Source: VAZQ01 sp963841105
GTDB lineage: Bacteria; Pseudomonadota; Alphaproteobacteria; Rhizobiales; Xanthobacteraceae
DNA: 64,000 nucleotides
Direction of reading: 5' to 3'
Assembly (NCBI GenBank): GCA_963841105.1
Contig: CAWJCB010000004.1
Span: 104,947-168,946, forward strand
Part shown: positions 1-8,227 of the stretch, piece by piece
Position numbering within the stretch: position 1 is the stretch's first letter
Layout: each line of letters starts with the position of its first letter
Notes under the pieces: model-generated
The model's input: only the letters and a program-made list of their open reading frames with translations
Database searches by the model: none
What the model was told of the DNA's origin: nothing
Position numbers and translations under genes: made by a program

Positions 1-291
1 AGCACGCGCGATGTTGCAGCCGTCAACGCGTATGAGAATGTGCAGTCGGGCCTCTATGTGAGGCGTCTCGTCCCCGTGCCACTGGAGCTTTCTGCACCCG
101 CTCTGGTCTATATTGCGCGCCGGCAAGGCACAGGGATTGCGCGTCCCGGCTATGTCCAGCAGGTCGTCGAAGCAGCTCGCGATTGGGGACTGCCGCAACC
201 CTATATTCTTTCGCTTGCACGCTGGAGCCCGTCGCGCTGGGGCGGCGCCCGCGCCAGAGATGTCGGCGAGGCCGGATGCGAGGCCGGATGA
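1..291 (+). CDS. gamma-glutamylcyclotransferase-like protein, C-terminal part
   Basis: The frame is open from the first base and ends in TGA at 289-291, so only the last 96 residues are present. The text has the feel of the ChaC/GGCT fold: a YENVQSGLYVRR segment, then a strand ending ALVYIARR, then RPGYVQQVVEAARDWGLP, which in the family is the region where gamma-glutamyl dipeptides are cleaved to 5-oxoproline. The catalytic Glu region lies upstream of the window. Its stop overlaps the start of acyP (ATGA at 288-291), so the two are probably translationally coupled. The family call is from motif memory only. Confidence 0.6.
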   Translation, partial: STRDVAAVNAYENVQSGLYVRRLVPVPLELSAPALVYIARRQGTGIARPGYVQQVVEAARDWGLPQPYILSLARWSPSRWGGARARDVGEAGCEAG

Positions 292-584
292 ACGTCGTGC
301 GTCACGTGCTCGTCCGGGGCCGGGTCCAGGGCGTCGGCTATCGCTATTTCGTCCAGACGGCTGCCCTCGATGGCGGACTGGAAGGGTGGGTGCGCAATCG
401 CCGTGACGGCTCGGTGGAGGCTGTGCTCGCAGGTCCGCCCGCCACGGTGATGCGCGTCGTGGATGCCTGCCGTCGCGGTCCGCCGGGCGCCCGCGTCGAT
501 GCCGTCGATGAACGCGAAGCCTCATCCGCGGAGATGGGGCTGCGCCGGCCAGGCGAACGGTTTTCGGTCGCCTCGACGGCATGA
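288..584 (+). CDS. acyP: acylphosphatase
   Basis: This 98-residue protein hydrolyses acyl-phosphate bonds in the cytoplasm. The N-terminal strand is followed by the signature GRVQGVGYR, which supplies the phosphate-binding loop and catalytic Arg, and about 20 residues later by LEGWVRN, which holds the catalytic Asn. Length and order of motifs fit the family (about 90-100 residues). The ATG at 288 overlaps the upstream stop by four bases, which decides this start over the longer frame that opens at 183. It is convergent with lipB, whose stop lies 2 bases away. Confidence 0.9.
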   Translation: MNVVRHVLVRGRVQGVGYRYFVQTAALDGGLEGWVRNRRDGSVEAVLAGPPATVMRVVDACRRGPPGARVDAVDEREASSAEMGLRRPGERFSVASTA

Positions 585-586
585 TC

Positions 587-1315
587 TCAGGGTTCAGGCG
601 CGCCGTGGTTGCCTGAATTTGCAGGGCCGAAAACATTTGCAAATTCCTGCACAAGCGCCTTGTCAATCTCCGGCAGCGTAAAATGCGCGCCGAGGTCGGC
701 GAGACTTGTCACGCCATAGCCCGGCGCATTGATGCCGCATGGCACGATGCCCCTGTAATGCGTCAGGTCGCAGTCGACGTTGAGAGCGATGCCGTGCATC
801 GTCACCCATCGTTTGATCCGCACGCCAATTGCAGCGATCTTGTCCTCACATCCCAAGCCTTTGCTGGGCCGGCGTACCCAGACTCCAATCCGCCCGGCGC
901 GCCGCTCGCCGGCGATGTCGAACCTTGCCAGCGCACGGATGATCCATTCTTCCAGCGCGGCGACGAAGCGGCGGACATCAGCGCCGCGGCGCCGCAAATC
1001 GAGCATCACGTAGACGACCCGCTGGCCCGGACCATGATAGGTGAGCTGCCCGCCACGGCCGGAGGCATGGATGGGAAAGCGCGCGTCGATGACATCCACA
1101 TGCTTTGCGCTGGTGCCGGCAGTGTAGAGAGGAGGATGCTGAAGAAGCCAGATGAGCTCGCCGGCGGTCCCCGCGGCAATGGCGGTTGCGCGCGCCTCCA
1201 TCACGGCGACCGCGGTGTCATAGGCGACGAAGCCATCGCTGACGCGCCACTCGATGCCGGGCGGCACGCACTGCTCGTCGCCGAATGTGAGGCTATCGAT
1301 GATGGCGCTCGACAC
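587..1315 (-). CDS. lipB: octanoyltransferase LipB (lipoate biosynthesis)
   Basis: LipB moves octanoate from acyl carrier protein to the lipoyl domains of 2-oxoacid dehydrogenases and the glycine cleavage H protein. The translation shows the substrate loop RGGQLTYHGPGQ, the catalytic Lys segment KIAAIGVRIKRWVTMHG, and the nucleophilic Cys in GIVPCGI. An in-frame GTG at 1313-1315 gives 242 residues, the usual size. The frame continues upstream to 1402 without family-like sequence, so the shorter start is preferred. It is convergent with acyP and lies upstream of tRNA-Leu on the other strand. Confidence 0.93.
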   Translation of the reverse strand: MSSAIIDSLTFGDEQCVPPGIEWRVSDGFVAYDTAVAVMEARATAIAAGTAGELIWLLQHPPLYTAGTSAKHVDVIDARFPIHASGRGGQLTYHGPGQRVVYVMLDLRRRGADVRRFVAALEEWIIRALARFDIAGERRAGRIGVWVRRPSKGLGCEDKIAAIGVRIKRWVTMHGIALNVDCDLTHYRGIVPCGINAPGYGVTSLADLGAHFTLPEIDKALVQEFANVFGPANSGNHGAPEP

Positions 1316-1508
1316 GTCGTGGCCGATCCTTGAGGTTCGCGCGTTTCCCGGCCGATACGGCGACCTTGCCGCGACCGGAACGCTTCCGCATCCGCAAGTC
1401 AAGACCGGCGCGGCTGCGCCGCACAGCCGGCTCTTGTTCCACCCGGGATGATTTGTTACATGACGCCCGGCGCTTCAAGGCGCGGCTTGCGAGCCGGCTG
1501 TCATCCCT

Positions 1509-1593
1509 GCGGTCGTGGCGGAATTGGTAGACGCACTAGCTTGAGGTGCTAGCGGGGCGACCCGTGGAGGTTCGAGTCCTCTCGACCGCACCA
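1509..1593 (+). tRNA. tRNA-Leu (anticodon GAG)
   Basis: The acceptor arm GCGGTCG pairs with CGACCGC and the CCA end is encoded (1591-1593). The anticodon stem CTAGC/GCTAG encloses the loop TTGAGGT, giving GAG. A long variable arm follows, as in class II leucine tRNAs, and the T arm reads GAGGTTCGAGTCCTC. Length is 85 bases. No integrase or phage gene is next to it. Confidence 0.97.
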
Positions 1594-1663
1594 TTGACTG
1601 TACCGGCCTTTATCCCTCAATAGCTTCTGATTGGCGGGGCACGTAGAGCCTGCACGGCTCCGA

Positions 1664-2566
1664 TCACATGAAGCCAGGATTGCGTGGGAGATACCGAGTC
1701 CAATCTCCAAAATCGCGCGTTGAGACCAGCACCATTGGAAATGTGATCCGCATGCCGTGCTCGGCGGCAATGCTGAGTGCCATGTCGCCAGTGCCGGGGA
1801 GGAACGCCGAAACCTGGGACGCTCCGCTCCCTGCAGCCAGGTTCAGTGCAGTCTTGAATGCGGCGCCCATGGCGTCTCGCTGCGTCACCGCGAGCGGGCC
1901 AATATGACCGTTGGCAGAAATGTAAGCATAGCCGATGCAATCATCCCCTCCATGAAAGAGATAGCCTTTCATCGTGCTGTCGTTGAGCAGATACCTGTGA
2001 TGCCTCTCGCGGGATATGCCCAAGGCGCCTGCATCAATCTGCTTAAGACGGCTCAGGTGCGAAGCTGTGGCTTCAATGTTCGTGCAGCGTAATTTCTCGC
2101 CTGGAAGACGTTTCATCAACGCGTCCCGCTCCGCGTTGAAAAGATAGATTGGAAGCCGGGGAAAGAGTCCGTGGCGGATATACAGTCCTTGTGACACGAT
2201 ATTGAAGGTGAAGGTGATGAGGGCTTTGTTGGTGGCGCCTGTCTTCCTCGCGTGCTCAAATGCTCGCGCCAGAAGTTTGTTGCCAATTCCGCGGCCCTGA
2301 TGACCGGGAGCAACGAATAGTTCCGCGAGAAACCATAGGTCGTCACACACCCAACTGAAAGCGAAGCCGAGAATTGCTCCGTCGGCTTCAGCCAACCACA
2401 GGCCATCGGGATCATCCCTTAGGGAAAACAATTGAAAATCAGGAGGACGCAAGGTTGCCATCGGCCCAAAGCCGTGACGTTCCGTGAGGTCATTGATGCT
2501 GCGAACAACGAGCTCTTCGGCTCTGTGCAATTCTTCGGCACGGGCAGGTCGGAATACGGTTGACAC
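1664..2566 (-). CDS. GNAT-family acetyltransferase with two GNAT-like halves
   Basis: A 300-residue cytoplasmic protein. The N-terminal half is a clear GNAT domain: FRPARAEELHRAEELV at the start, a core strand LWFLAELFVAPGHQGRGIG that holds the acetyl-CoA pyrophosphate loop (Q-G-R-G-I-G), then LLARAFEHARKTG. The C-terminal half (about residue 165 on) repeats a weaker GNAT pattern (YAYISANGHIGPLAV) but lacks a clean Q/R-x-x-G-x-G/A loop, so it is probably a degenerate second domain used for substrate binding. The substrate cannot be told from sequence. The gene stands alone downstream of tRNA-Leu. Confidence 0.85.
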   Translation of the reverse strand: MSTVFRPARAEELHRAEELVVRSINDLTERHGFGPMATLRPPDFQLFSLRDDPDGLWLAEADGAILGFAFSWVCDDLWFLAELFVAPGHQGRGIGNKLLARAFEHARKTGATNKALITFTFNIVSQGLYIRHGLFPRLPIYLFNAERDALMKRLPGEKLRCTNIEATASHLSRLKQIDAGALGISRERHHRYLLNDSTMKGYLFHGGDDCIGYAYISANGHIGPLAVTQRDAMGAAFKTALNLAAGSGASQVSAFLPGTGDMALSIAAEHGMRITFPMVLVSTRDFGDWTRYLPRNPGFM

Positions 2567-2649
2567 TCGGACAACTCCGAAATGGTGACCTATCGCGAGC
2601 TTCAGGGTAGAACAACAACCTTCGCGGTGTCCAAGGAGCGGTTCGCGAA

Positions 2650-2975
2650 GTGGCGTGGCCGGGTTGGCGGCACCGCTAGTGCTGATCCGTCAGCAGCGTG
2701 ACCGTTGCCCTCCAAACGGATTGCGAGCGGCACGCGCTGGTCAATGAGCCATGGCAATGCAAATCGGTGCGCCGCTTCCGCGCACCAACAGTTTTGTTTC
2801 CATCGTACAAAGGCGTTCACGTCCGCCAACTAGCCGCGCAAGTTGCGTACTCCCCTTCACGGGAGCCGCTCGCACACTGCCACAGCTTCGGCGGCAGATC
2901 GTAATCCTAGTCGTCGGATTGAATGCTGGATTGGTGATAACCCAGTCGAATGAATCGGCCTCATATGTCACGTTG
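2650..2975 (-). pseudogene. possible remnant of a DNA adenine methyltransferase
   Basis: Between 2567 and 3053 there is no convincing intact gene. On the minus strand one short frame reads DSFDWVITNPAFN, which resembles the N-P-P-F catalytic loop of phage or plasmid adenine methyltransferases, then VRAAPVKGSTQLARL in the place where such proteins have a VR-x-x-F/W-x-E-G segment. An adjoining frame reads QRVPLAIRLEG, like the ERVPM-x-K-GR stretch further on. The pieces lie in order but are too weak for a firm call. The rest of the interval shows nothing I recognise. Confidence 0.25.
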
Positions 2976-3053
2976 AGACGATCCGCGACGCTGCCGAAGG
3001 GAGATCACAGGCGCAGGCGCAGTGGAGTCGTACCGCCCCGCTTCCTGGGTTGC

Positions 3054-3428
3054 TTAGCCGGCGCACGGACACGGCGTAATGTTGTCGATCCAATATCGCT
3101 CCACGGCTTCGTCAGCCCAAAAATCTACTCCGACTTTCACCGAAGGTGGGCGCCATGTGAACTGCTCTCGGAACTCGATCTCAGGTCCGATTTCCTTTAG
3201 CCGCGAGAAAACGATCTCGAAGTGTCCCGCGGAATTCGCCGCGCAGCGGGATGCATCGACGGACACGACCGCGGTCCATTTTCGCTCCAGCGTTGGTGGT
3301 TGCATCTCTGAAAATTGGACTTCCTTGAACGCCAAGGCAGGCCGGCATGCCGGTTGGCCAACGGCTTGCGTCATGCTGATGAGTCCAATAACGCCTGCCA
3401 GAAACGCAGACATGCGTGATCGATCCAT
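3054..3428 (-). CDS. small exported protein of unknown function
   Basis: A 124-residue protein. The start MDRSRMSAFLAGVIG gives a good signal peptide with a hydrophobic core and cleavage near QAVGQ-P, and an AAAGAGAA stretch lies 6-13 bases upstream. The longer frame from 3461 adds only charged residues. The mature part has one Cys near the N terminus, one in the middle and two near the end (PCPCAG), suggesting disulfides in the periplasm. I do not recognise a family. It stands alone. Confidence 0.5.
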   Translation of the reverse strand: MDRSRMSAFLAGVIGLISMTQAVGQPACRPALAFKEVQFSEMQPPTLERKWTAVVSVDASRCAANSAGHFEIVFSRLKEIGPEIEFREQFTWRPPSVKVGVDFWADEAVERYWIDNITPCPCAG

Positions 3429-3778
3429 GTGTTGATTCTCTTTCGGGTTGATCCGTGACAATCACGTCATTAGCGGGGGTGAAGGCTCTTTCGGGCCTGA
3501 ATACCGCGGGGCTGCATGAAGAGCCCGATTGCGCTTCATCTTCCGAAGCTCGGCCCTCTTATCTCCCTGTCAAAACCCATCCGCAAAGCATCATTTCTAG
3601 GCCATATATTAGAAAATCTCATAAACTCTGGACCGTCCAGCAATTTGGTTTAGATCAAAAACATACGCCGTAAACTCCAGAGGACGCCGCCTGCGGCGAT
3701 TGAAAGGGCTCGGGAATTACTTTGCGTGAAAGCATGCCCTCGCTATTGTTTCATTAGTTTTTCTCAATAGGATGAGCG
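3429..3778. other. intergenic region, no gene seen
   Basis: These 350 bases separate the divergent small exported protein and the LysR gene. The stretch 3595-3660 is clearly richer in A and T than the surroundings, as expected for promoters. No RNA gene, no long inverted repeat and no coding frame with family-like sequence could be found. Confidence 0.4.
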
Positions 3779-4693
3779 ATGCTGCGTCGGTTGCCACCGT
3801 TGAACGCCCTCAAGGCCTTCGAGGCTGCGGCGCGCAGCGAGAGTTTCACGCGAGCAGCGCAGGAGCTGAGTGTCACACAGGGGGCGGTAAGCCATCAGGT
3901 CAAAGCGCTGGAGGCGATACTCGGCATCAAGCTTTTCAGTCGCGAGCGCCAGCGGCTGGTGATTACCGAGGCTGGTCGCGAATACCTTGCGGTGATTCGC
4001 GATGCGTTGGATCGGATCGCGGTGGGCACCGAGCACCTCGTGCAGCGCCAGAGCTCGGGTATTCTGACAGTCAGCACGTCACCGGATTTTGCCGCCAAAT
4101 GGCTCGTGCACCGACTCGGCCGGTTTGCAGAGAGCCATCCGGATATTGACCTTCGGATTTCCGCAGCGTCACATCACGTTGACTTTGCACGCGAGGACGT
4201 CGATCTTGCGGTTCGTCATGGCGATGGCAATTGGGCTGGGCTTGCCGTCGTGCGCCTTTGCCCCGAACGGCTTTTTCCGGTTTGCAGCCCCAAGCTTGTC
4301 GCGGGGCGCAACCGCATAACCACGGCGTCGAACTTGTTAAGTTTTCCGCTGTTGCGTCTCGGTGACTGGAAAACCTGGACGAGATGGTTTGAAGCCGCCG
4401 GCGTCGCCGACCCTGTTGCTCACGGTCCGGTTCTAAACCGTGCGAGCATGTTAATAGACGCTGCCGTCGACGGTCAGGGCGTTGCGCTGGCGCGCACTGC
4501 GCTTGCGGCTTGGGATATCATCAACGGTCGTCTCGTGAGGCCAATCGATGTTTCTCTGCGAATGTCCAACACGTACTGGATCGTCTGCCCGAAGGTGACT
4601 TCCGGCGTACCAAAGATCGCAACGTTCCGGAATTGGCTGTTGGCCGAGGCGGCCGAAGACGCACGCCGCCTGAAGCTTTTGCTTCATAAATGA
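3779..4693 (+). CDS. LysR-type transcriptional regulator, GcvA-like
   Basis: A 304-residue DNA-binding regulator. Residues 1-65 hold the winged helix: LPPLNALKAFEAAAR, then SFTRAAQELSVTQGAVSHQVKALE as the helix-turn-helix and LFSRERQRLVITEAG as the wing. The rest is a periplasmic-binding-protein-like effector domain (FPLLRLGDWKTW, DGQGVALARTALA). The N-terminal spelling is that of the GcvA subgroup. AGGA lies 6 bases before the ATG. It is followed in the same direction, 25 bases later, by a Bug receptor, so it may control that gene and the UbiD gene; the effector is unknown. Confidence 0.9.
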   Translation: MLRRLPPLNALKAFEAAARSESFTRAAQELSVTQGAVSHQVKALEAILGIKLFSRERQRLVITEAGREYLAVIRDALDRIAVGTEHLVQRQSSGILTVSTSPDFAAKWLVHRLGRFAESHPDIDLRISAASHHVDFAREDVDLAVRHGDGNWAGLAVVRLCPERLFPVCSPKLVAGRNRITTASNLLSFPLLRLGDWKTWTRWFEAAGVADPVAHGPVLNRASMLIDAAVDGQGVALARTALAAWDIINGRLVRPIDVSLRMSNTYWIVCPKVTSGVPKIATFRNWLLAEAAEDARRLKLLLHK

Positions 4694-4718
4694 TGAGTGG
4701 CGAGCTTGGGGCGGACAC

Positions 4719-5699
4719 ATGATCAGATTTTCCCGTCGGCAATTTGGTCATCTCGCAGCGGGTGCAGGCACGTTGTCAGCCGTGACGCAATGGGCGTGGG
4801 CGCAGGCTTATCCGTCGCGTTCGGTGCGCATCATTGTCGGCTTTGCCGCCGGTGGCTCGACCGACATCCTCGCCCGAATGATGGGTCATTGGTTGGCGGA
4901 GCGCCTGGGTCAATCATTCGTCGTCGAGAATCGACCGGGTGCGTCCACCAATCTTGCAACCGAGGCGGTCGTCAGGGCATCGCCCGATGGTCATACCTTG
5001 CTCCTCATCACCGGGGGCAATGCAGTCAACGCGACGTTCTACAGCAAGCTGAATTTCAACTTCCTTGACGACATCGTTTGCGTGGCAGGCCTCTGTCGCG
5101 AACCCCTCGCCATGCTGGTGAATCCGTCAGTGCCGTGCAACACGATCTCAGAGTTCGTCGCCTACACAAAGGCCAATCCAGGTAAGGTCACCATGGCGTC
5201 CGGAGGAAATGGAGCGCCGTCCCATATGGCCGGCGAGATGTTGAAGATGATGACCGGCGCCAATATGGTCCATGTTCCATATCGGGGAGCGGTGCCGGCG
5301 CTGACCGATCTCCTTGCCGGGCAAGTTGATATGTACTTTGTCCCTTTGTTTTCAGCACGCGACCACATCAATGCAGGCAAGCTGCGCGCGCTTGGCGTGA
5401 CAACATTGGAGCGATCAAAGATCCTGCCGGAGACGCCGACTATCGACGAGTTTGTGCCCGGGTATGAGGCGAGCCAACTCTATGGCGTCGGTGCGCCGAG
5501 GGGCACGCCAGCCGAAATCGTCGATAAGCTGAACCAGGAAATCAACGCCGGCCTGGCCGATCCCAAGCTGAAAGAACGGCTTGTCCACATCGGCGCTATT
5601 GCGTTGCCTGGGTCGCCCGCCGACTTCAGCAGGGTTTTCGCCGAAGAAACGGAAAAATGGGCGAAGGTCGTCAAGTCTTCCGGTGCAAAGCCGGACTGA
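4719..5699 (+). CDS. Bug/TctC-type tripartite tricarboxylate transporter receptor
   Basis: A 326-residue periplasmic solute receptor. It starts with an SRRQF twin-arginine-like motif, a hydrophobic stretch and an AWAQA cleavage site. The mature part has the Bug-family landmarks in order: YPSRSVRIIVGFAAGGSTDILAR, VENRPGASTNLA, MASGGNGAPSHMAGEM, VPYRGAVPALTDLLAGQVD and GAPRGTPAEIVDKLN. No TctA or TctB membrane partner lies in the window, which is common for Bug receptors in such genomes. The position between a LysR gene and a UbiD gene suggests an aromatic or carboxylic acid ligand, but that is inference. Confidence 0.92.
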   Translation: MIRFSRRQFGHLAAGAGTLSAVTQWAWAQAYPSRSVRIIVGFAAGGSTDILARMMGHWLAERLGQSFVVENRPGASTNLATEAVVRASPDGHTLLLITGGNAVNATFYSKLNFNFLDDIVCVAGLCREPLAMLVNPSVPCNTISEFVAYTKANPGKVTMASGGNGAPSHMAGEMLKMMTGANMVHVPYRGAVPALTDLLAGQVDMYFVPLFSARDHINAGKLRALGVTTLERSKILPETPTIDEFVPGYEASQLYGVGAPRGTPAEIVDKLNQEINAGLADPKLKERLVHIGAIALPGSPADFSRVFAEETEKWAKVVKSSGAKPD

Positions 5700-5726
5700 T
5701 GAGGGGGAGCTGTTTCAGCGTCTGAC

Positions 5727-7223
5727 ATGCGCAACGATCCGGGCTTCATGGACCTGCGGCAGTGGATCGAGCTGCTGGAGCGGGAGGGCGAGTTGCACCG
5801 GATCACCGCGCCGGTGAGCTGGGACCGCGAGATCGGGACGGTCTCGCGCAAGGTGCTGGAGCGCAAGGGCCCGGCGCTGCTGTTCGAGAACATCCGCGGG
5901 TACGAGAACGCGCGCGGCCGGCGCGTCTTCACCGGCGGCATCGGCACGCGGGAGCGACTCGCACTGGCGCTGGGTTTCCCGAAGGACACCAGCAATCGCG
6001 AGATCGTTGAGCATGTGATGCAGAAGAACCGCGAGCGCATCCCGCCGGTGCGGGTCGCGACCGGACCGGTCAAGGAGAACATCGTCAAGGGCGACGCGAT
6101 CGACCTGCTCGAATTCCCGGTGCCGAAATGGCACTACCTGGAAGGCGGGCGCTACATCAACACCTATGCCTGCATCGTGACCAAGGACCCGGACACCGGC
6201 GTGCAGAACGTCGGCATCTATCGCGGCATGGTCGGGCGCAAGAGCTCGATCCCGTCGCTGCTCATCAAGGGCGGCCAGCACTGGGGCCAGCATTTCGCCA
6301 AGTATGCCGACCGCAGGGAGAAGATGCCGGTCGCCTGCGTCATCGGCTGGGACCCGATCATGGGCTTCCTCGCAGGCAGCCCGCTGCCTGCCGCCATGTG
6401 TGAGCTCGACGTGCTCGGCGCCTACCGCGGCGTCCCGGTGCCGCTGGTGCGATGCGAGACGGTTGACCTGGAAGTGCCGGCGAGCGCCGAGATCGTGATC
6501 GAGGGGCTCATCGATCCCGATCCCGCGAGCTACGAGATCGAGGGACCGTTCGCCGAGTTCACCGGCTACGTTTCAGATCTGCCGACGCCGCGCCCAACCA
6601 TCGAGGTGACCTGCATCACCCACCGCAACGACCCGATCCTGCGCGGCACGCAGGAGGGCAACATGCCCAACTCCTACAGCGAGAACGCCGTAATCTCGTC
6701 GGCGCAGCGCGCCGGCATCGCCTGGAACATCCTGATAGCCGCCGGCATCCCGGGCGTGCTCGACGTCTACGCCGACCCTATCACCTGCGGGATCAACATC
6801 TACATCAAGATCCGCAAGCAGTATCAGGCGCAGCCGAAGCAGATCGCCGCGGCGCTATGGGGCGCCGGCGCCGGGCAGGGCCGCTACAAGCACGTGTTCG
6901 TGTTCGAGGACGACATCGATGTCACTTCGTACGAGCAGATGGACTGGGCGATCGCCTACCGGGTCAACGCGGGCCACGGTGGCATCGTGATCTTTCCCGG
7001 CCTGCTCGGCCACGCGCTCGACCCTTCAACGCCGCTCGAAGAACGCGACGTCAACCAGCTCGGCGCCGGCATCTGGAACCGCGTGCTGATCGATGCAACG
7101 CGCAACTGGAGCTTCGCGCGCCGCCCGGAGTGGAATAACGAGCGCTTCCCGCCGACCGTCGCGCCCGCGCCCGAGGACGAGGCGCTGGTGCTGGAGCGCT
7201 GGAAAGAATACGGCTTCGAGTAG
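5727..7223 (+). CDS. UbiD-family prenyl-FMN-dependent (de)carboxylase
   Basis: A 498-residue cytoplasmic enzyme of the family that decarboxylates or carboxylates aromatic and unsaturated acids with prenylated FMN. Landmarks: DLRQWIELLEREGEL at the N terminus, PALLFENIRGY, FPVPKWHYLEGGRY, NVGIYRGMV, the EGPFAEFTGY acid triad region (with E-x-x-x-E) and RGTQEGNMPNSYSENA. The alternative ATG at 5748 fits the usual family start better, while a purine-rich run (GAGGGGGAG) lies rather far before 5727. No UbiX prenyltransferase gene is in the window. The gene is richer in GC than the Bug gene before it. The substrate is unknown. Confidence 0.92.
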   Translation: MRNDPGFMDLRQWIELLEREGELHRITAPVSWDREIGTVSRKVLERKGPALLFENIRGYENARGRRVFTGGIGTRERLALALGFPKDTSNREIVEHVMQKNRERIPPVRVATGPVKENIVKGDAIDLLEFPVPKWHYLEGGRYINTYACIVTKDPDTGVQNVGIYRGMVGRKSSIPSLLIKGGQHWGQHFAKYADRREKMPVACVIGWDPIMGFLAGSPLPAAMCELDVLGAYRGVPVPLVRCETVDLEVPASAEIVIEGLIDPDPASYEIEGPFAEFTGYVSDLPTPRPTIEVTCITHRNDPILRGTQEGNMPNSYSENAVISSAQRAGIAWNILIAAGIPGVLDVYADPITCGINIYIKIRKQYQAQPKQIAAALWGAGAGQGRYKHVFVFEDDIDVTSYEQMDWAIAYRVNAGHGGIVIFPGLLGHALDPSTPLEERDVNQLGAGIWNRVLIDATRNWSFARRPEWNNERFPPTVAPAPEDEALVLERWKEYGFE

Positions 7224-7327
7224 CGCCGCCCGACGCGTCAATTCGTCATCGCAGCAATGCCCAGGCCGCGGGCAGGCCACGATGGATGCGCGGTCGAGCG
7301 CACGGATCACAAGCAAGGATGCGGAGA

Positions 7328-8002
7328 TCAGGCTTGCACGGCGCGCAGCACCGTATCCACGACCCACCCCCGCCATGCCGTCAAATTGGCGCTATCCATG
7401 AGATCCGTCCCGAGAAAGGCTGACAGCGTATAGCGGTTCGAGACGTAGAAATAGTTGAGCGCCAAAATCGAGAGATAGATGTGCAGCGGCCGGACCCCGC
7501 GCCGGAACGCGCCCTGCTCGACGCCGCGCCGGTAAACCCGTTCCATCAGATCGAGCGCAGGCGACGATAGCTCCTTCATCGCGTGTGATCTGGACACGTA
7601 CTTGCCTTTGTGCAGGTTCTCGTTGTTGAGCAGGGCGACCATTTCGGGATGGGTGAGATAGTGATTCATGGTAAACCGCGCGATCTGCTCGAGCGCACCG
7701 ACGGGGTCCGTCAGATCGAGGTCGAGAGCGCTTTCGGCTTCCCACATTTCGCGGTAGATCTTCTCGATCACCGCTATGAAAAGCTTCTCCTTGCTGCCGA
7801 AATAGTAATAGATCATGCGGTCGTTGGAACGCGCCGCGCGCGAGATAAGATTGATTCGCCCGCCGCCGAGCCCGCGCTGGGCGAACACCTTGACCGCGGC
7901 TTGAAGGATGCGTTCGCGCGTGTCGGCTCCCCGTCCCGGACGCCCACGCCGCGGCGGCGCGTCCGTTTCCCGAGACGTCCTGGTGAGGTCCTCAGCCGAC
8001 AT
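7328..8002 (-). CDS. TetR-family transcriptional regulator
   Basis: A 224-residue repressor-type protein. The helix-turn-helix is at residues 20-65: ADTRERILQAAVKVFAQRG, then RINLISRAARSNDRMIYYYFGSKEKLF, a typical TetR recognition helix ending in YYYFGSKE. The C-terminal domain carries HYLTHPEMVALLNNENLHKGKY, seen in the TetR_C group with a tunnel for hydrophobic ligands. The frame opens at 8101 but the ATG at 8002 removes an Arg-rich leader. It is divergent from the Rieske oxygenase gene, whose promoter it probably controls. Confidence 0.88.
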   Translation of the reverse strand: MSAEDLTRTSRETDAPPRRGRPGRGADTRERILQAAVKVFAQRGLGGGRINLISRAARSNDRMIYYYFGSKEKLFIAVIEKIYREMWEAESALDLDLTDPVGALEQIARFTMNHYLTHPEMVALLNNENLHKGKYVSRSHAMKELSSPALDLMERVYRRGVEQGAFRRGVRPLHIYLSILALNYFYVSNRYTLSAFLGTDLMDSANLTAWRGWVVDTVLRAVQA

Positions 8003-8158
8003 TTCATCCCCCGTGCCAGGCGCCGCCCACGCGCCCTCGTCATCCCTTGTAGTGATCTGCACCGCTGCGCCGACCCTGATCTTCCGGAGCCTCCGCCGCA
8101 CGCGCCACGACCGCGATCCGGGGGCCAGTGAGAAAATGCCATTGACGCGGCGACACCT

Positions 8159-8182
8159 TCAAGTAAAATTAAGTAAGTACTC
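8159..8182. promoter_or_regulatory. candidate operator/promoter between TetR and Rieske genes
   Basis: The 225-base gap between divergent genes holds an AT-rich patch unlike its GC-rich surroundings. It contains AAGTA at 8161 and at 8171, ten bases apart, and again in AAGTAC at 8174. One helical turn of spacing suits repressor binding on one face of DNA. This is a sequence observation only. Confidence 0.3.
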
Positions 8183-8227
8183 CATAAAAACCTTTCGGTG
8201 CCCGTTCGATCCTCGGAGAGACAAGCG

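Noticed and set aside
1509..3053. Genomic island inserted at tRNA-Leu
   Set aside because: No integrase, no direct repeat of the tRNA end and ordinary genes follow.
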